From contig JAHBVR010000016.1 in the NCBI GenBank assembly GCA_019637395.1, forward strand, positions 1-64,000: a stretch of DNA of 64,000 nt, read 5' to 3'. The position numbers and the translations under genes are program-made. This stretch comes from Vulcanimicrobiota bacterium. GTDB lineage: Bacteria > Vulcanimicrobiota > Xenobia > Xenobiales > JADMJV01. The first letter of the stretch is position 1. Every line of letters begins with the position of its first letter. The notes beneath the pieces are model-generated. The model saw only the letters and a program-made list of their open reading frames with translations. It searched no databases and was not told where the DNA came from. Positions 1-8,250 of this stretch are shown here, one piece after another.

Positions 1-702
1 GTGTACATGAGACAAAGATGGTATGACCCATCGACCCAGCGTTTCATTTCGCGGGATCCGATTGGGCTTGAGGGCGGACCGAACCTGTACACTTATGCTG
101 CGAACTCTCCGGTGAATTTTGTTGACCCGAGCGGACTCGACACCGGGACTATCATCGTCGGGGGAGTTAGGGTAGCAGTTGGCATAGGTATAACAGCAGG
201 TGAGGTTGCAACAGGGGTAGCTGGAGCAGCGGCGGGGGCTATAATCGGGCTTACAGGCACAGCTATTGCGGATGGTATGAGGCCCGTTCCAGGCGGCAAT
301 GGGACACCATATTTTCCCGATACTATGGGCGAGGACCGCATGGGCCGAAGACAGTACGAAGCGAGGTCAGAGCAATTTCCTGACGAGGCACCTGAACCCC
401 GACCAGACAAGGTGCCTCCCCGACCCGAGAAGGCGCTTCCTAAAAATGACAAGCTGTTGCCAATCAATCCCAAGAACTTGCCGAAGCCAGGGCGTGATAG
501 CCGGACTTCAGATAATCTCAGGCATCACAATCGATGTATCATGAGATACAAGCAGTGCGTAGGAGAAGCAAAGAGACTGGCTCAAACTCAGAAAACCTGT
601 GACAAGCCTATTGTTGAGAATTTGGGATGGATGTACCTGCAGCTCTGTAACCAATGGAAAAGGCAGTGTCTTGAACAGCGATCCGGTCCTTTTGCAACCT
701 AA
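1..702 (+). CDS. RHS protein, C-terminal tip (5' end outside window)
   Basis: The first 45 residues are the end of an RHS core: RQRWYDP, SRDPIGLEGG, LYTYAANSP and VDPSGLD are the hallmark motifs that precede the variable toxin tip. The reading frame is open at base 1, so the true start lies upstream. After the core comes a Gly/Ala-rich hydrophobic stretch (about 50-90), a Pro/Lys-rich linker, and a C-terminal domain of about 70 residues with five cysteines (RCIMRYKQC, TCDKP, LQLCNQ, KRQCLEQ). RHS tips are usually polymorphic toxins delivered by secretion machinery; this tip matches no toxin family I recognise. The base composition is visibly less GC-rich than the rest of the window, which fits a recently acquired tip. 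The next gene starts 3 bp downstream. Confidence 0.85.
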   Translation: MYMRQRWYDPSTQRFISRDPIGLEGGPNLYTYAANSPVNFVDPSGLDTGTIIVGGVRVAVGIGITAGEVATGVAGAAAGAIIGLTGTAIADGMRPVPGGNGTPYFPDTMGEDRMGRRQYEARSEQFPDEAPEPRPDKVPPRPEKALPKNDKLLPINPKNLPKPGRDSRTSDNLRHHNRCIMRYKQCVGEAKRLAQTQKTCDKPIVENLGWMYLQLCNQWKRQCLEQRSGPFAT

Positions 703-705
703 ACC

Positions 706-1110
706 ATGTTAAAGGCAAGCCAAATTACGTTGCTTGGCATTGGCCTCGGAACGAGTTCGGACTTGGCATTGAGTAAGCTGTCTTCATCAGCTTCTCAGTG
801 CTGGGTCACGGATGACAACTTATATTTGCTAAGGTCGGATGAACTGAGCCTACTCGCGAATGAGGAGAAAACCATCGTTTCCATTGACGATGGCAGGGTC
901 TTGGAGATAGATGGAACTGTTGTTCTCAGATCTGGTGACCCGGAAACCATTGTTCGGATGCAGTTTGGAACTCCTGAATCTACGGTTAGCATCGACAAAG
1001 ACGGGTGCTTTGAGCTTTGGGAATACAGAATGGAACAAGCTGTGCTCAGCTTCTTGATTTCAGAAAAGAGGGTTGAATCTATCAGTTTGAAGAGGAGCTG
1101 GCAGCAATAG
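706..1110 (+). CDS. Hypothetical 134-aa protein, candidate RHS immunity protein
   Basis: This gene begins 3 bp after the RHS tip and shares its lower GC content. That position is where polymorphic-toxin immunity genes normally sit, and this is the only support for an immunity role. The protein has no signal peptide or membrane helix. It seems to contain two copies of a short beta-rich unit: an N-terminal IGLGTSSDLALSKL and a later RMQFGTPESTVSI followed by LWEYRMEQAVLSFLI. The same layout (LG-x-S, a helix, then a strand reading Y or W) recurs in the products at 14251-14847 and 22140-22634, so it may instead be a domesticated SmpA/BamE-like protein. The function is unproven. Confidence 0.7.
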   Translation: MLKASQITLLGIGLGTSSDLALSKLSSSASQCWVTDDNLYLLRSDELSLLANEEKTIVSIDDGRVLEIDGTVVLRSGDPETIVRMQFGTPESTVSIDKDGCFELWEYRMEQAVLSFLISEKRVESISLKRSWQQ

Positions 1111-1152
1111 ACCTGCCCAACCATCTTGGCGGGCCTTGCTTCCTTGTTGGTT

Positions 1153-1419
1153 CTGGCGCGAAGCGCCAGCCTCCCAGCCATCGCCCACCGTCAGCCCGGC
1201 CCCCGGAACGCCAGTTCCGGGGCCGGGCTGGCACTCACCCTTCGGGGTAGCACTCCGCCCAAAGAAAAGCTTTCGCCCTGCACCCAGTGTTGATTTGGTT
1301 TTGGGTCACGCCGCAAGGCCGCGAAGCGGCCTTTGCGGCAAAGGCGGCCCAAACCAGCACCCAGCTTTCAACCAGATCTTTCGATTGGGATTAATCTATG
1401 TTTCCGGGCGAAAGCCCGG
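1153..1419. repeat. Cluster of four GC-rich hairpins
   Basis: The stretch between 1111 and about 1460 holds no convincing gene but contains four separate inverted repeats. They are ctggcgc-gaa-gcgccag at 1153-1169, a 17-bp stem with one bulged C around loop gcca at 1192-1230, gccgcaaggccgc-gaa-gcggcctttgcggc at 1310-1339, and ccgggc-gaaa-gcccgg at 1404-1419. Three have a gaa or gaaa loop. No T-run follows, so they are not typical terminators. They resemble REP-like intergenic palindromes. Confidence 0.6.
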
Positions 1420-1461
1420 CCTCCAAGCACCCGCCCAAGGTGTTGGCCTGGGATCAGCTTG

Positions 1462-1839
1462 GTTCTGGCCGTGCACTACCTCTCGCTTTATCTCAGCCAG
1501 GCCCGGCCCCAGCTGGCCTCCCCCCTCTCGTCGAATGCCCTCTGGTTGAACGCCCGCGGCAGCCGATGGAAACGTAACGAGGTCATTCCTCACCTGCCCA
1601 AAACCTATCGCTGGCGGGAGACGGTGGGATTTCACTTCACCATGCATCTGATGCGCCACGCTTTTGCGACCCACTTGCTGGCGGCTGGCGCCCCCTTACG
1701 CGACGTCCAGGAGCTGCTCGGACATTGCAGCATAAGGAGTACCACCATCTACACCCACATCACGCCCTTAGCGCTGCAAGCCCAGCTCGGCCACTGCCAC
1801 CCCCGCAATCAGACAGGTTTTTTCGCCGAAGAAGCCTAA
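1462..1839 (+). pseudogene. Tyrosine recombinase/integrase, C-terminal fragment
   Basis: About 125 residues match the end of XerC/D-like or phage-type integrases. The visible catalytic residues are the H-x-x-R box ([12 protein letters not shown]), the later His of LLGHCS, and the nucleophile Tyr in TTIYTHI (codon near 1750). The N-terminal SAM-like domain and the first catalytic Arg are missing: the frame upstream of about 1462 is unrelated hairpin-rich sequence. The fragment ends at a natural stop. It is therefore a truncated, inactive remnant, lying between two RHS pieces, and may be what remains of the enzyme that once rearranged this locus. Confidence 0.8.
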
Positions 1840-1849
1840 TTCAACCCTT

Positions 1850-2377
1850 GTGCTCACGCCAATCCTAGGCCTGCTCAGCGCTGTTCGGGTCATCCCCCGA
1901 ATCCGAACGGCATTCCAACGACGCCCCAGGGTGTCTGGAGACTTTGCCGACAGCTGCATCATATATGCCTATGACAGCCGCGGAAATATGACGGACGTGA
2001 CCGGCACCGCGACCGAGGTGCGCACGTTCAACGATTTGAACCAACTGCTGAGCAACGCCGTGACTCCAGTTGGAGGCGGCACGACCAACTGGACCTATAC
2101 CTGGAACCTGGACGGCACACTCGCGACGAAATCAGACGGCACCAACATCTACGCGTATGCCTGGGACCCCGGCGGGGACCAGCGGTTGCTTTCCATGTCG
2201 CTGAACGGCGTGACCCAGGTGGCTTTCACGTATGACTCGCTGGGCCGAATGTTAACCCGCACGCCGTATTCGGCCGGGGTGGCACAGGCGCCGACCAATT
2301 TCGAATGGGACCATTGGGACTGCGTCCGAGAATTCGCACCGGCTGGAACCTATCGTGCGAAACATGCACGACCATAG
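1850..2377 (+). pseudogene. RHS/YD-repeat core fragment
   Basis: From about 1960 the translation carries RHS/YD repeats: YAYDSRGNMTDVTG, YTWNLDGTLATKSDG, YAYAWDP, FTYDSLGRMLTRT, then the pre-core segment EWDHWDCVREFAP. It stops just before the strongly conserved RHS core (the part seen at bases 1-140). The first 35 codons look non-homologous. This is a piece of an RHS shell with both ends lost. It is on the same strand as the RHS tip at 1-702, so it may derive from a second or older copy of the same gene. Confidence 0.8.
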
Positions 2378-2448
2378 TGTGGTGACTTTTAATTGACCGA
2401 GGTTCGTTGCAAGAAGCTGTGCCCCAGTAGCGCATCGTCCATTCCTGA

Positions 2449-2487
2449 GATGGTCACCTTTGGCGCGACAGCGCCAAAGTGACCATC
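2449..2487. repeat. Long near-perfect hairpin
   Basis: The left arm (2449-2466) and right arm (2471-2487) pair over 17 bp with one bulged C, around a gaca loop. The right arm runs gcgccaaagtgaccatc. It stands in the gene-free stretch 2378-2699 just after the RHS fragment. It is perhaps another member of the hairpin family at 1153-1419; there is no T-run, so termination is doubtful. Confidence 0.6.
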
Positions 2488-2542
2488 AGACCGGCCCGCC
2501 GGGGGCCGGAATCGGAACAAACCGTCAGTCGGACGGAGATCT

Positions 2543-2563
2543 AAGCGGGCCTTGGGCCCGCTT
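2543..2563. terminator. Terminator-like hairpin
   Basis: A perfect 9-bp stem (aagcgggcc, loop ttg, ggcccgctt) is followed by a short T/A-rich tail. It could end transcription from the RHS fragment on the plus strand or from the LRR gene on the minus strand, whose stop is at 2700. The T tract is weak, so this is tentative. The rest of 2378-2699 holds another short GC hairpin near 2595-2612 and no gene. Confidence 0.35.
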
Positions 2564-2699
2564 TATCGGGTAGGTATTAGAGGCCAGTCTCCAGGGCCGC
2601 GTAGCGGCCTGATCTGACCGAATTTGATGACCGGCCCCGAAAAAGAGGATCCGAGGGTTACCCGAGTCCTCAAGGAGCTTCATTCTTGGTTTGCGACGA

Positions 2700-4340
2700 C
2701 TAAGCGTAGAAGTTCGAGAACTCCTCATAGATCACAGGGTTATTGACCTGGAACCGGGAGAGCCACCATTCCGGCTGTGCGCGCGAGGTCCTCATGGCGC
2801 GGAAAGCGGACAGGGCGGTCCAGGCGTTGGGGTTGGAGACGATTTTGCATTCGGGTGTCTGTTCCGGAGGGTGGTGGCCGATGTGGAGGATCTGCAGGCT
2901 TTGCAGGTCAGCCGGTAGGGGCTCGTCCCCTTCGGTGTAGGCGGGTAAGCTGAGCCACTGGATCTGGGGAAGACGGAGTTGGGCCAGGGCGGGGGGAACC
3001 TTCCACTGGATCCGTATATCCAAAAACAGCGAGCGTAGACGTGGCAGGCGCTCCAGCACCCGAAAATGGTTCGGGTCAAAGGGCAGATTGTAGTTGCCGA
3101 TTTGCAGGTGCTCCAGATAGGGCAGTTCGGGCAGCCAGTCGGGCAGCGCGAGAATGGAGCCGAGCGCCAGGCCGCGCAGGTTGCGAGCCTCTTTGAGGGC
3201 TTCGGGCACCTCAGGCTGAGTGAGAGTGAGAAATTCCAGGCGCTCCAGGTCGCCGGCAAAAGCCGCAAAAGGCCCCTCGAAATAACGCACTGGCCAGTCG
3301 GGGGCTTTTTCCCAGGCGACCAACGACTCGATCGGTAGATGACGCAAGCGTTCCAGACCGGATTGGCGACTGACGTTGAGGTGGCGCAGTTTGTGAAGCT
3401 CGGCGAAATGGTCGGGGAATTGGGGCGAGGACCAGTAACCGTCGAGAATCTCCAGGTTGGATAGTTGGGAAATGATTTCCAGGCCGGCCATTTCCTGGCT
3501 GGGTAAGCTGATTTCCAGGCCCTTGAGATTTTGCAGGCGAGCCAGGTCGGCCGACAACACGGCACGCTTGGTATTGAGAGTATTGGCCGCTCCCAGCACC
3601 TCCAGGTAAGTGCATTGGAAGATGGCAGGCGGCAGAGAGAAGCATTGCTGGCCCTTGAGGTTGAGGGCTTTGAGCGGGAAACCCGGCAGTTTCTGGTAGG
3701 TCGAGGCCGGGACCTTGGCACCCCAGGCTGAGCATAAATCTAATGCCACGATGGGTTCCTGGGTTTTGATATTGGTGTGAAGCTTCGCCTGGCTCAGGGG
3801 CGTGGAGTTTGGCGCGGCCGGTTGCGGGGATTTGGGCTCTTTCGTGGGCTTGAGCTCCTGAGGGCGGAATCTCTGACAGAGTTCGCACTGGCAGGGGCCG
3901 GGCTCGGAAACGCGCACGATTTTGCCCTTTTTGAGCACAAAACTGCTTTCGTAGGTTTTTTCCAGCAAATCTTGGAGAGGCTTCTCCCCCATTCCCAGTT
4001 CGGCCGCCACAAGCGAAACCCAGTGATGGCAAAGGTCCATTTCCAGGTAGCAGAGACCGGCGGCGTCGCCGAAGAAGAAATAAACAGCCTCGCCGTTGCG
4101 GTGCCAGGAACCGTCGTCGAGGCCGTCGTCGGCCTGAAAGCTCAGATAAAAGCTGAGGATCTCGCGACCGGCCTTGCTGCGCACGAGGCTGCCAAGGCGC
4201 CGACGAATCTGACTCCAGAGCTCGCGGACCTCTCCCGGGGCGATGATCTTGACTCCTATGCCTCCCACCGTCGGGGACTTGGTCACTTGACCTTCAGATC
4301 CTCCGCCTGACGAGATTCTAGGGCAGAGGTTCGTGGCCAC
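2700..4340 (-). CDS. Leucine-rich-repeat protein with N-terminal Cys cluster
   Basis: This 546-residue protein has two parts. Residues 1-160 form a globular domain rich in aromatic residues (FYLSFQADDGL, YFFFGDAAGLCYLEMDL) ending in a cysteine cluster, CQCELCQRF, near residue 150 that could bind metal. After a Lys/Pro linker, residues of about 195-520 hold irregular leucine-rich repeats such as LKALNLKGQ, LRHLNVSRQ, LERLEFLTL, LRGLALGS, LEHLQIGNY and LRSLFLDI. LRR arrays are protein-binding scaffolds. No signal peptide or membrane helix is visible, so it is probably cytoplasmic. No kinase or nuclease domain is attached. Function unknown. The N-terminal domain resembles SMI1/KNR4-type folds only in flavour and I would not assign it. 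Confidence 0.85.
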   Translation of the reverse strand: MATNLCPRISSGGGSEGQVTKSPTVGGIGVKIIAPGEVRELWSQIRRRLGSLVRSKAGREILSFYLSFQADDGLDDGSWHRNGEAVYFFFGDAAGLCYLEMDLCHHWVSLVAAELGMGEKPLQDLLEKTYESSFVLKKGKIVRVSEPGPCQCELCQRFRPQELKPTKEPKSPQPAAPNSTPLSQAKLHTNIKTQEPIVALDLCSAWGAKVPASTYQKLPGFPLKALNLKGQQCFSLPPAIFQCTYLEVLGAANTLNTKRAVLSADLARLQNLKGLEISLPSQEMAGLEIISQLSNLEILDGYWSSPQFPDHFAELHKLRHLNVSRQSGLERLRHLPIESLVAWEKAPDWPVRYFEGPFAAFAGDLERLEFLTLTQPEVPEALKEARNLRGLALGSILALPDWLPELPYLEHLQIGNYNLPFDPNHFRVLERLPRLRSLFLDIRIQWKVPPALAQLRLPQIQWLSLPAYTEGDEPLPADLQSLQILHIGHHPPEQTPECKIVSNPNAWTALSAFRAMRTSRAQPEWWLSRFQVNNPVIYEEFSNFYA

Positions 4341-4589
4341 AAATTGGAAGCGTTAGGAATGAGCGATGCGATTTCTATTTTATCCCTTTTGTGCGCTGCG
4401 ACTCGGATGGATTAGTAAATAGCCGCCCATAGCGGGAGGCAGCCTTTGGGAATGCTTGGAACATTCGGCGGCCGAAACCGTGCGCCAGGCGATCGCCAAT
4501 GAAGCCGGCCTGCAGACGGCGGAAACCGCCGCCGGCATAAAATTTTAAAGCCCTGGTCCCTTACGCAACTTTTACTCTATTGAATGAGC

Positions 4590-4790
4590 CTCGGGTGACG
4601 GAATGGCTGCGGGTGGCCCAGGCCAGGCGAGTTCAAGATGAGGCGGTCCGGTTGGCCAGGGCTCAGTCACCAATTTCGCGCCCCGCTGCACACGGTCACC
4701 GGAATGGCTCATCTGCTCGGCCAGACCGCGCTGGATCAGCAGCAATGGGAGTATTTGCAGGAGCCGGAGGAAGCCACTCGAGGCTGCTGC
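4590..4790 (+). pseudogene. Histidine kinase fragment (HisKA phosphoacceptor helix)
   Basis: Read in the right frame, 4662-4775 encodes SHQFRAPLHTVTGMAHLL followed by a Gln-rich helix. This is the H-box of HisKA histidine kinases (usual form SHEFRTPL), with the phosphoacceptor His at 4668-4670. Just upstream in another frame lies an Arg/Ala-rich linker helix (WLRVAQARRVQDEAVRL) of the type that precedes the H-box, so a small deletion has shifted the frame. No ATP-binding HATPase domain follows. Upstream, 4341-4580 holds only a short coding-like scrap ending at the TAA near 4550 (reading AAETVRQAIANEAGLQTAE) that I cannot place. Confidence 0.6.
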
Positions 4791-5258
4791 AACGGCCCGC
4801 CGTAACCTCCTCCCAGCGGGTCGTGACGCTGGTAGAGGTCGTTCCAGAAGACACGATCCGCCCTCTCAAACTCAATCAGAATCGGCTCAAGCGGGTCCAG
4901 GCCACCAGTCCGCCTCAAAGCGGCGCCATTTTTGCAGGGCCAGACGCAGTTGCCGATAATCTTCGGGCCTTTCAAAGTAATTTCGGGGATTCCGCAAATG
5001 CAATTCATGGCATATTCAAAGTAGACCTTGAGCATACCCATGAGCCCCATAGAAAAGGCTGCTTGTTCCACCGGTCCGGTAGTGGAGAATTGGAGGCCCG
5101 CGAAATCGGCGACCTCCGGTAGACGATGGCCGCTGGCAAAGATAGTCGAGTTCATGCTCATCGAGACGCTGTCCAGCTCTGACCACCAGCAGAATTCTGC
5201 CATGGCTCACGCTCAGAGGAAGGTAGCTGTGGCGCATGCCCATGCGCTCGAGGCGCAC
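4740..5258 (-). pseudogene. DUF4419-family gene, frameshifted remnant
   Basis: Joining the minus-strand frames gives a recognisable DUF4419 protein. The pieces, in order, are LPLSVSHGRILLVVRAGQ, FSTTGPVEQAAF, LKVYFEYAMNCICGIPEI, TLKGP, a shifted stretch reading DYRQLRLALQKW, then RVFWNDLYQRHDPLGGGYGG. At least two frameshifts break it, and no start codon gives the whole chain. DUF4419 proteins are found in fungi and some bacteria, with unknown function. Between this fragment and the next gene (stop at 5415) I see nothing further. It overlaps the histidine-kinase fragment on the other strand at their ends. Confidence 0.6.
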
Positions 5259-5414
5259 AAGGAGATCCAGGTTGAGGCGCAGGCCTCGGAAGTCGTCGAA
5301 GTTCGTTCATTCGGGTTGGTTCGCCGGTCAGGGGAACTCGCATCTACGACTTTCATTTTTCACCCGAGAGGCATGAAAGCAATGGGTATAGCCAGTCGCC
5401 GAAGCAGCAAGCGG

Positions 5415-7937
5415 TTACCTACCGCTTTGCCCCTTCTGAAGGATCAGGACGCTCTGCTTCGTGGTGATGGCGAGATAGGTTCCGGCAACGTCGTAAGCCC
5501 AAATAGTTCTCTCTTGCAGAGGCAGTGCGCCGTTCAGAACCTCGGGCTGAGGCGTATTGTCGTAGGGAAACCTCAGCAGGTTGAATCCATTGGTCGCAAA
5601 CTCCATGGCGAAGAGGTCACCATCCACATTCATCTTCAGAGAATCGGTCTGGATGTTGAGACCGGTCACGCGTAAGAGCGGCTTGTTTTTCCTCTCAATA
5701 ACCAGATCGATTCCCCCACTTGTCCCCTGAATATACGCAAAATCACCTTGCTCATTGACTGTGTAGGAGTAATTGATGGGGGATTGCTGCATAGGAAAGA
5801 TGAGGTCGGCGCTGGCCGGCGTCTGGTCCACCGGATATTGGTAGCGGAAGGAAGTGGAGGTGACCTCAAAAGTGTTGCCGTTGAACTCGCTCTTATACCC
5901 GCTGGCGAAGCCAGACCCGCTGGAATTGACGCTGAAGCTTCTGACCAGGTTGAAATTTTGCCCGCTAAGCTGCTTGAGGCCCAGGGGAGACGGGCCGGAA
6001 GCCGGGTGACGCACGTCCAGGCTGGCCATATCGTTGCCCTGGTAGATGAACAGAATGGCCTGGTTGTTTCCATCGATGGGAAGAAGCGAGGTCACGTTGC
6101 CGTAGAAGGGCCCCAGAGTCTCCACCGGTAGGCCGGGGTGTTTGAAGCGGAATTCGGAAAGCCCCGTTTCCATGTTGGTCTCGCCCAGGTAGACCAGTTC
6201 GGCATTCTCGTTCATGACCAGATCGCGGAAGATCACGAATCCCTGACGGTGCTCCTGGTCGACCCCTTTGCGGAAGACGGTGTCAATCAACACCAGGGGG
6301 TCGTCGTTGAGTTTGGCATAGATGTCTTTTTTATTGTTGGTGGAGTTCTCGAACGTTCCGCCCAAGGCGAAAGCATAGCTACCGTTTGTGGTGATGGCCA
6401 CATCTCCGAATTCCTGGGAAGGGTCCTCGGCAATCTGTTCGTAGATGACCTTCCAATCCGCGGAAATGACCTTCATGCGAAGGGTGTAAGAGTTTTGTCC
6501 CCTATGCTGAACCCCGAGCACGCCGGTGCGCAGGGTTCTGGCCGTAAAGGTGACGTTGAAAGTCTGGCCTATTTGACTGGACTCGGGCGTCCATTTGAAG
6601 AGGCGGCCGGGCGCACGGGTCCGATTTTCGTCGGCGATCAGCCCCGCCTCCTCCAGCACGGCACCCGGTGGCAACTGCGTATTCTCGAACGTATAGGGGG
6701 CGGCGTCCGGGAATCGACTGTAAGCCGCGGTCAGAACGTTAATGTATTCCTCGGCCAGTTGAGCCGTAACATATACGGGGATCTCGAGCGCGACGCCCGC
6801 TTCCACTTCGATCTCTTCAACCGGGTCCATGGCGCGAAAAAGCTCCATCGGAGTCGAGATGAAGTCTCTGCGAAAGAAACTGAGGTTGTCCTTACCGACC
6901 AGGTGGAAGGCATACTCAACCAATCCCACACAGCTCCAGGCGTCGAAGAACACGTCGGTAGGCAGCCCGGCGTCGCCGATGAGGCTGTAATCCTTACCCA
7001 GTTGGGCGTTGAGAAAGGTCATCATGCGCGACACGTCGGTATCGGTCAGAGCTTTTTTGGCGCGTCTTGCTCCCAGGTAGATGTGGCCGTCAATCAGAGC
7101 GACTTCTGAGGCGGATCGGGAAACCACCGAGACCGGCGTCTCTCCGCTGGAGTGCACCATGTTGTCCTCGGTTTTGTTGGCGAATTCCCCCGTTTTTTTG
7201 GTCAGAATGCCCACATGGCCCACATGCCAGGAAGCGTTGGCAATGCCGCCGGTCAGGTAGAAAACGGCGTCGGCCGGCTTCAAATACCGATAAGGAATGT
7301 CGCACACGACGTAGCAGCTTTTATCCCCGTTTACCAGTGCCCACATAAAGGTGAAATGTTCCAGAGCGAGGGTCAGGGAGGTCTCATCGGCGGCGACCAC
7401 GGTGGTTTTCTTCCAGTTGTTAGGCTCCGACGGATCGGCTACCATCGGGTTGGCAGGACTGGAGTCGAAGGCGAATAGAACCTGGGGATCGGGTAGGGAG
7501 TGCGGCACCACCACGAAGATGGGGGTGGAAAAGACCAGACCCGAGGGCTTGAAGATGTATTGAAAAAAGTGAGGGTCCTGGCGCTGTGTGGGCACCACCA
7601 CGGAGATTTCGGTGTCTCTTGGCAGAGCGCCGGCCGGGATCACCACTTTCGTTCCATCCGAAAGAGTGAACTGGCCGCCCTCGGCTGCTCGCACGGTCAC
7701 CGTGTTCATGGTCCCGGCGTCGCGGCCCTGGAAGGCTTCCGGTTCGAGTGTGACCCGTGGAGTCAAAGTCGGGATGTCGGTGGGAACCGATTGCTGAGGG
7801 GTGGGGCTGAACCCGCCCCCGGCAACCAAAGAAGAATCAGAACCGCAACCCGCAATTAGCGTGAAAGCGAGACTGGCTGCTCCTCTCTTGAGAAAATTCC
7901 GACGGCTCTGTGCACTTTCAAGAATCTGATCAGACAA
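5415..7937 (-). CDS. Tat-exported lipoprotein with ZU5-like and papain-like domains
   Basis: The 840-residue product starts with a twin-arginine motif (SRRNFLKRG) and a lipobox LIAGC with the acylated Cys at about 31, so it should be folded before export and anchored as a lipoprotein. Residues of about 80-165 resemble a ZU5-type beta domain (GGQFTLSDGTKVVIPAGALP). Residues of about 210-350 resemble a permuted papain-like/NlpC-P60 (YiiX-type) domain: a His motif WHVGHVGIL near 238 precedes the likely nucleophile in WSCVGLVEYAF near 335. The reversed His-before-Cys order is typical of that permuted group, which cleaves peptide, amide or lipid bonds. The remaining 450 residues look like a beta-propeller/Ig-rich region. 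Its natural substrate is unknown. Confidence 0.85.
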   Translation of the reverse strand: MSDQILESAQSRRNFLKRGAASLAFTLIAGCGSDSSLVAGGGFSPTPQQSVPTDIPTLTPRVTLEPEAFQGRDAGTMNTVTVRAAEGGQFTLSDGTKVVIPAGALPRDTEISVVVPTQRQDPHFFQYIFKPSGLVFSTPIFVVVPHSLPDPQVLFAFDSSPANPMVADPSEPNNWKKTTVVAADETSLTLALEHFTFMWALVNGDKSCYVVCDIPYRYLKPADAVFYLTGGIANASWHVGHVGILTKKTGEFANKTEDNMVHSSGETPVSVVSRSASEVALIDGHIYLGARRAKKALTDTDVSRMMTFLNAQLGKDYSLIGDAGLPTDVFFDAWSCVGLVEYAFHLVGKDNLSFFRRDFISTPMELFRAMDPVEEIEVEAGVALEIPVYVTAQLAEEYINVLTAAYSRFPDAAPYTFENTQLPPGAVLEEAGLIADENRTRAPGRLFKWTPESSQIGQTFNVTFTARTLRTGVLGVQHRGQNSYTLRMKVISADWKVIYEQIAEDPSQEFGDVAITTNGSYAFALGGTFENSTNNKKDIYAKLNDDPLVLIDTVFRKGVDQEHRQGFVIFRDLVMNENAELVYLGETNMETGLSEFRFKHPGLPVETLGPFYGNVTSLLPIDGNNQAILFIYQGNDMASLDVRHPASGPSPLGLKQLSGQNFNLVRSFSVNSSGSGFASGYKSEFNGNTFEVTSTSFRYQYPVDQTPASADLIFPMQQSPINYSYTVNEQGDFAYIQGTSGGIDLVIERKNKPLLRVTGLNIQTDSLKMNVDGDLFAMEFATNGFNLLRFPYDNTPQPEVLNGALPLQERTIWAYDVAGTYLAITTKQSVLILQKGQSGR

Positions 7938-8084
7938 TTTCGCAACCTCTTAACCCTTGTCATTGTTGGATGCGGCGGGCCTTTCGGCCCTGCCAGAAGG
8001 CATTCCTTCGCGAGAATTCTCGTCGGCCGGCGTGCTCCAAAGAGGCCAGAGGGCGGGGCAGCCCGGCCAACTCAAACGATCACT

Positions 8085-8222
8085 ATGGCAGCAGAGGTGA
8101 GCCCGTCCAATGATCAGGACCGAGTGCGCGCCGGCGTAGTCAAGGTGTTTACGACTGGACCTGGCCAAGGTTGCGGTTTCGCGGTAGGCCGGACCCCAAG
8201 ATGCTATTCGTCGAGGTTCTAA
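8085..8222 (+). pseudogene. Trypsin-like serine protease, N-terminal stub
   Basis: An ATG at 8085 opens a 45-codon frame whose residues 13-36 read VRAGVVKVFTTGPGQGCGF and then AVG. This is the first strand pair of S1-type trypsin-like domains (the usual pattern is VVRIFTxxGxGxGFVVG). The frame then leaves the family and stops at 8220-8222, before any catalytic His, Asp or Ser. Such protease domains are frequent in bacterial effector and conflict systems. In the rest of 7938-8250 I see only short palindromes (for example around 8009-8020). Confidence 0.4.
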
Positions 8223-8250
8223 CGGCCTCTTCAAAGAACTGGATGAACCA

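Noticed and set aside
1136-1549. 137-codon open frame on the plus strand
   Set aside because: It runs through the hairpin cluster and has a Pro/Arg composition without homology; the real feature in 1462-1549 is the recombinase frame.
6138-7109. 323-codon open frame on the plus strand opposite the Tat lipoprotein gene
   Set aside because: It is an antisense shadow: the opposite strand has a signal peptide, lipobox and domain motifs, whereas this frame has no recognisable features. Long open shadows are common in GC-rich DNA.
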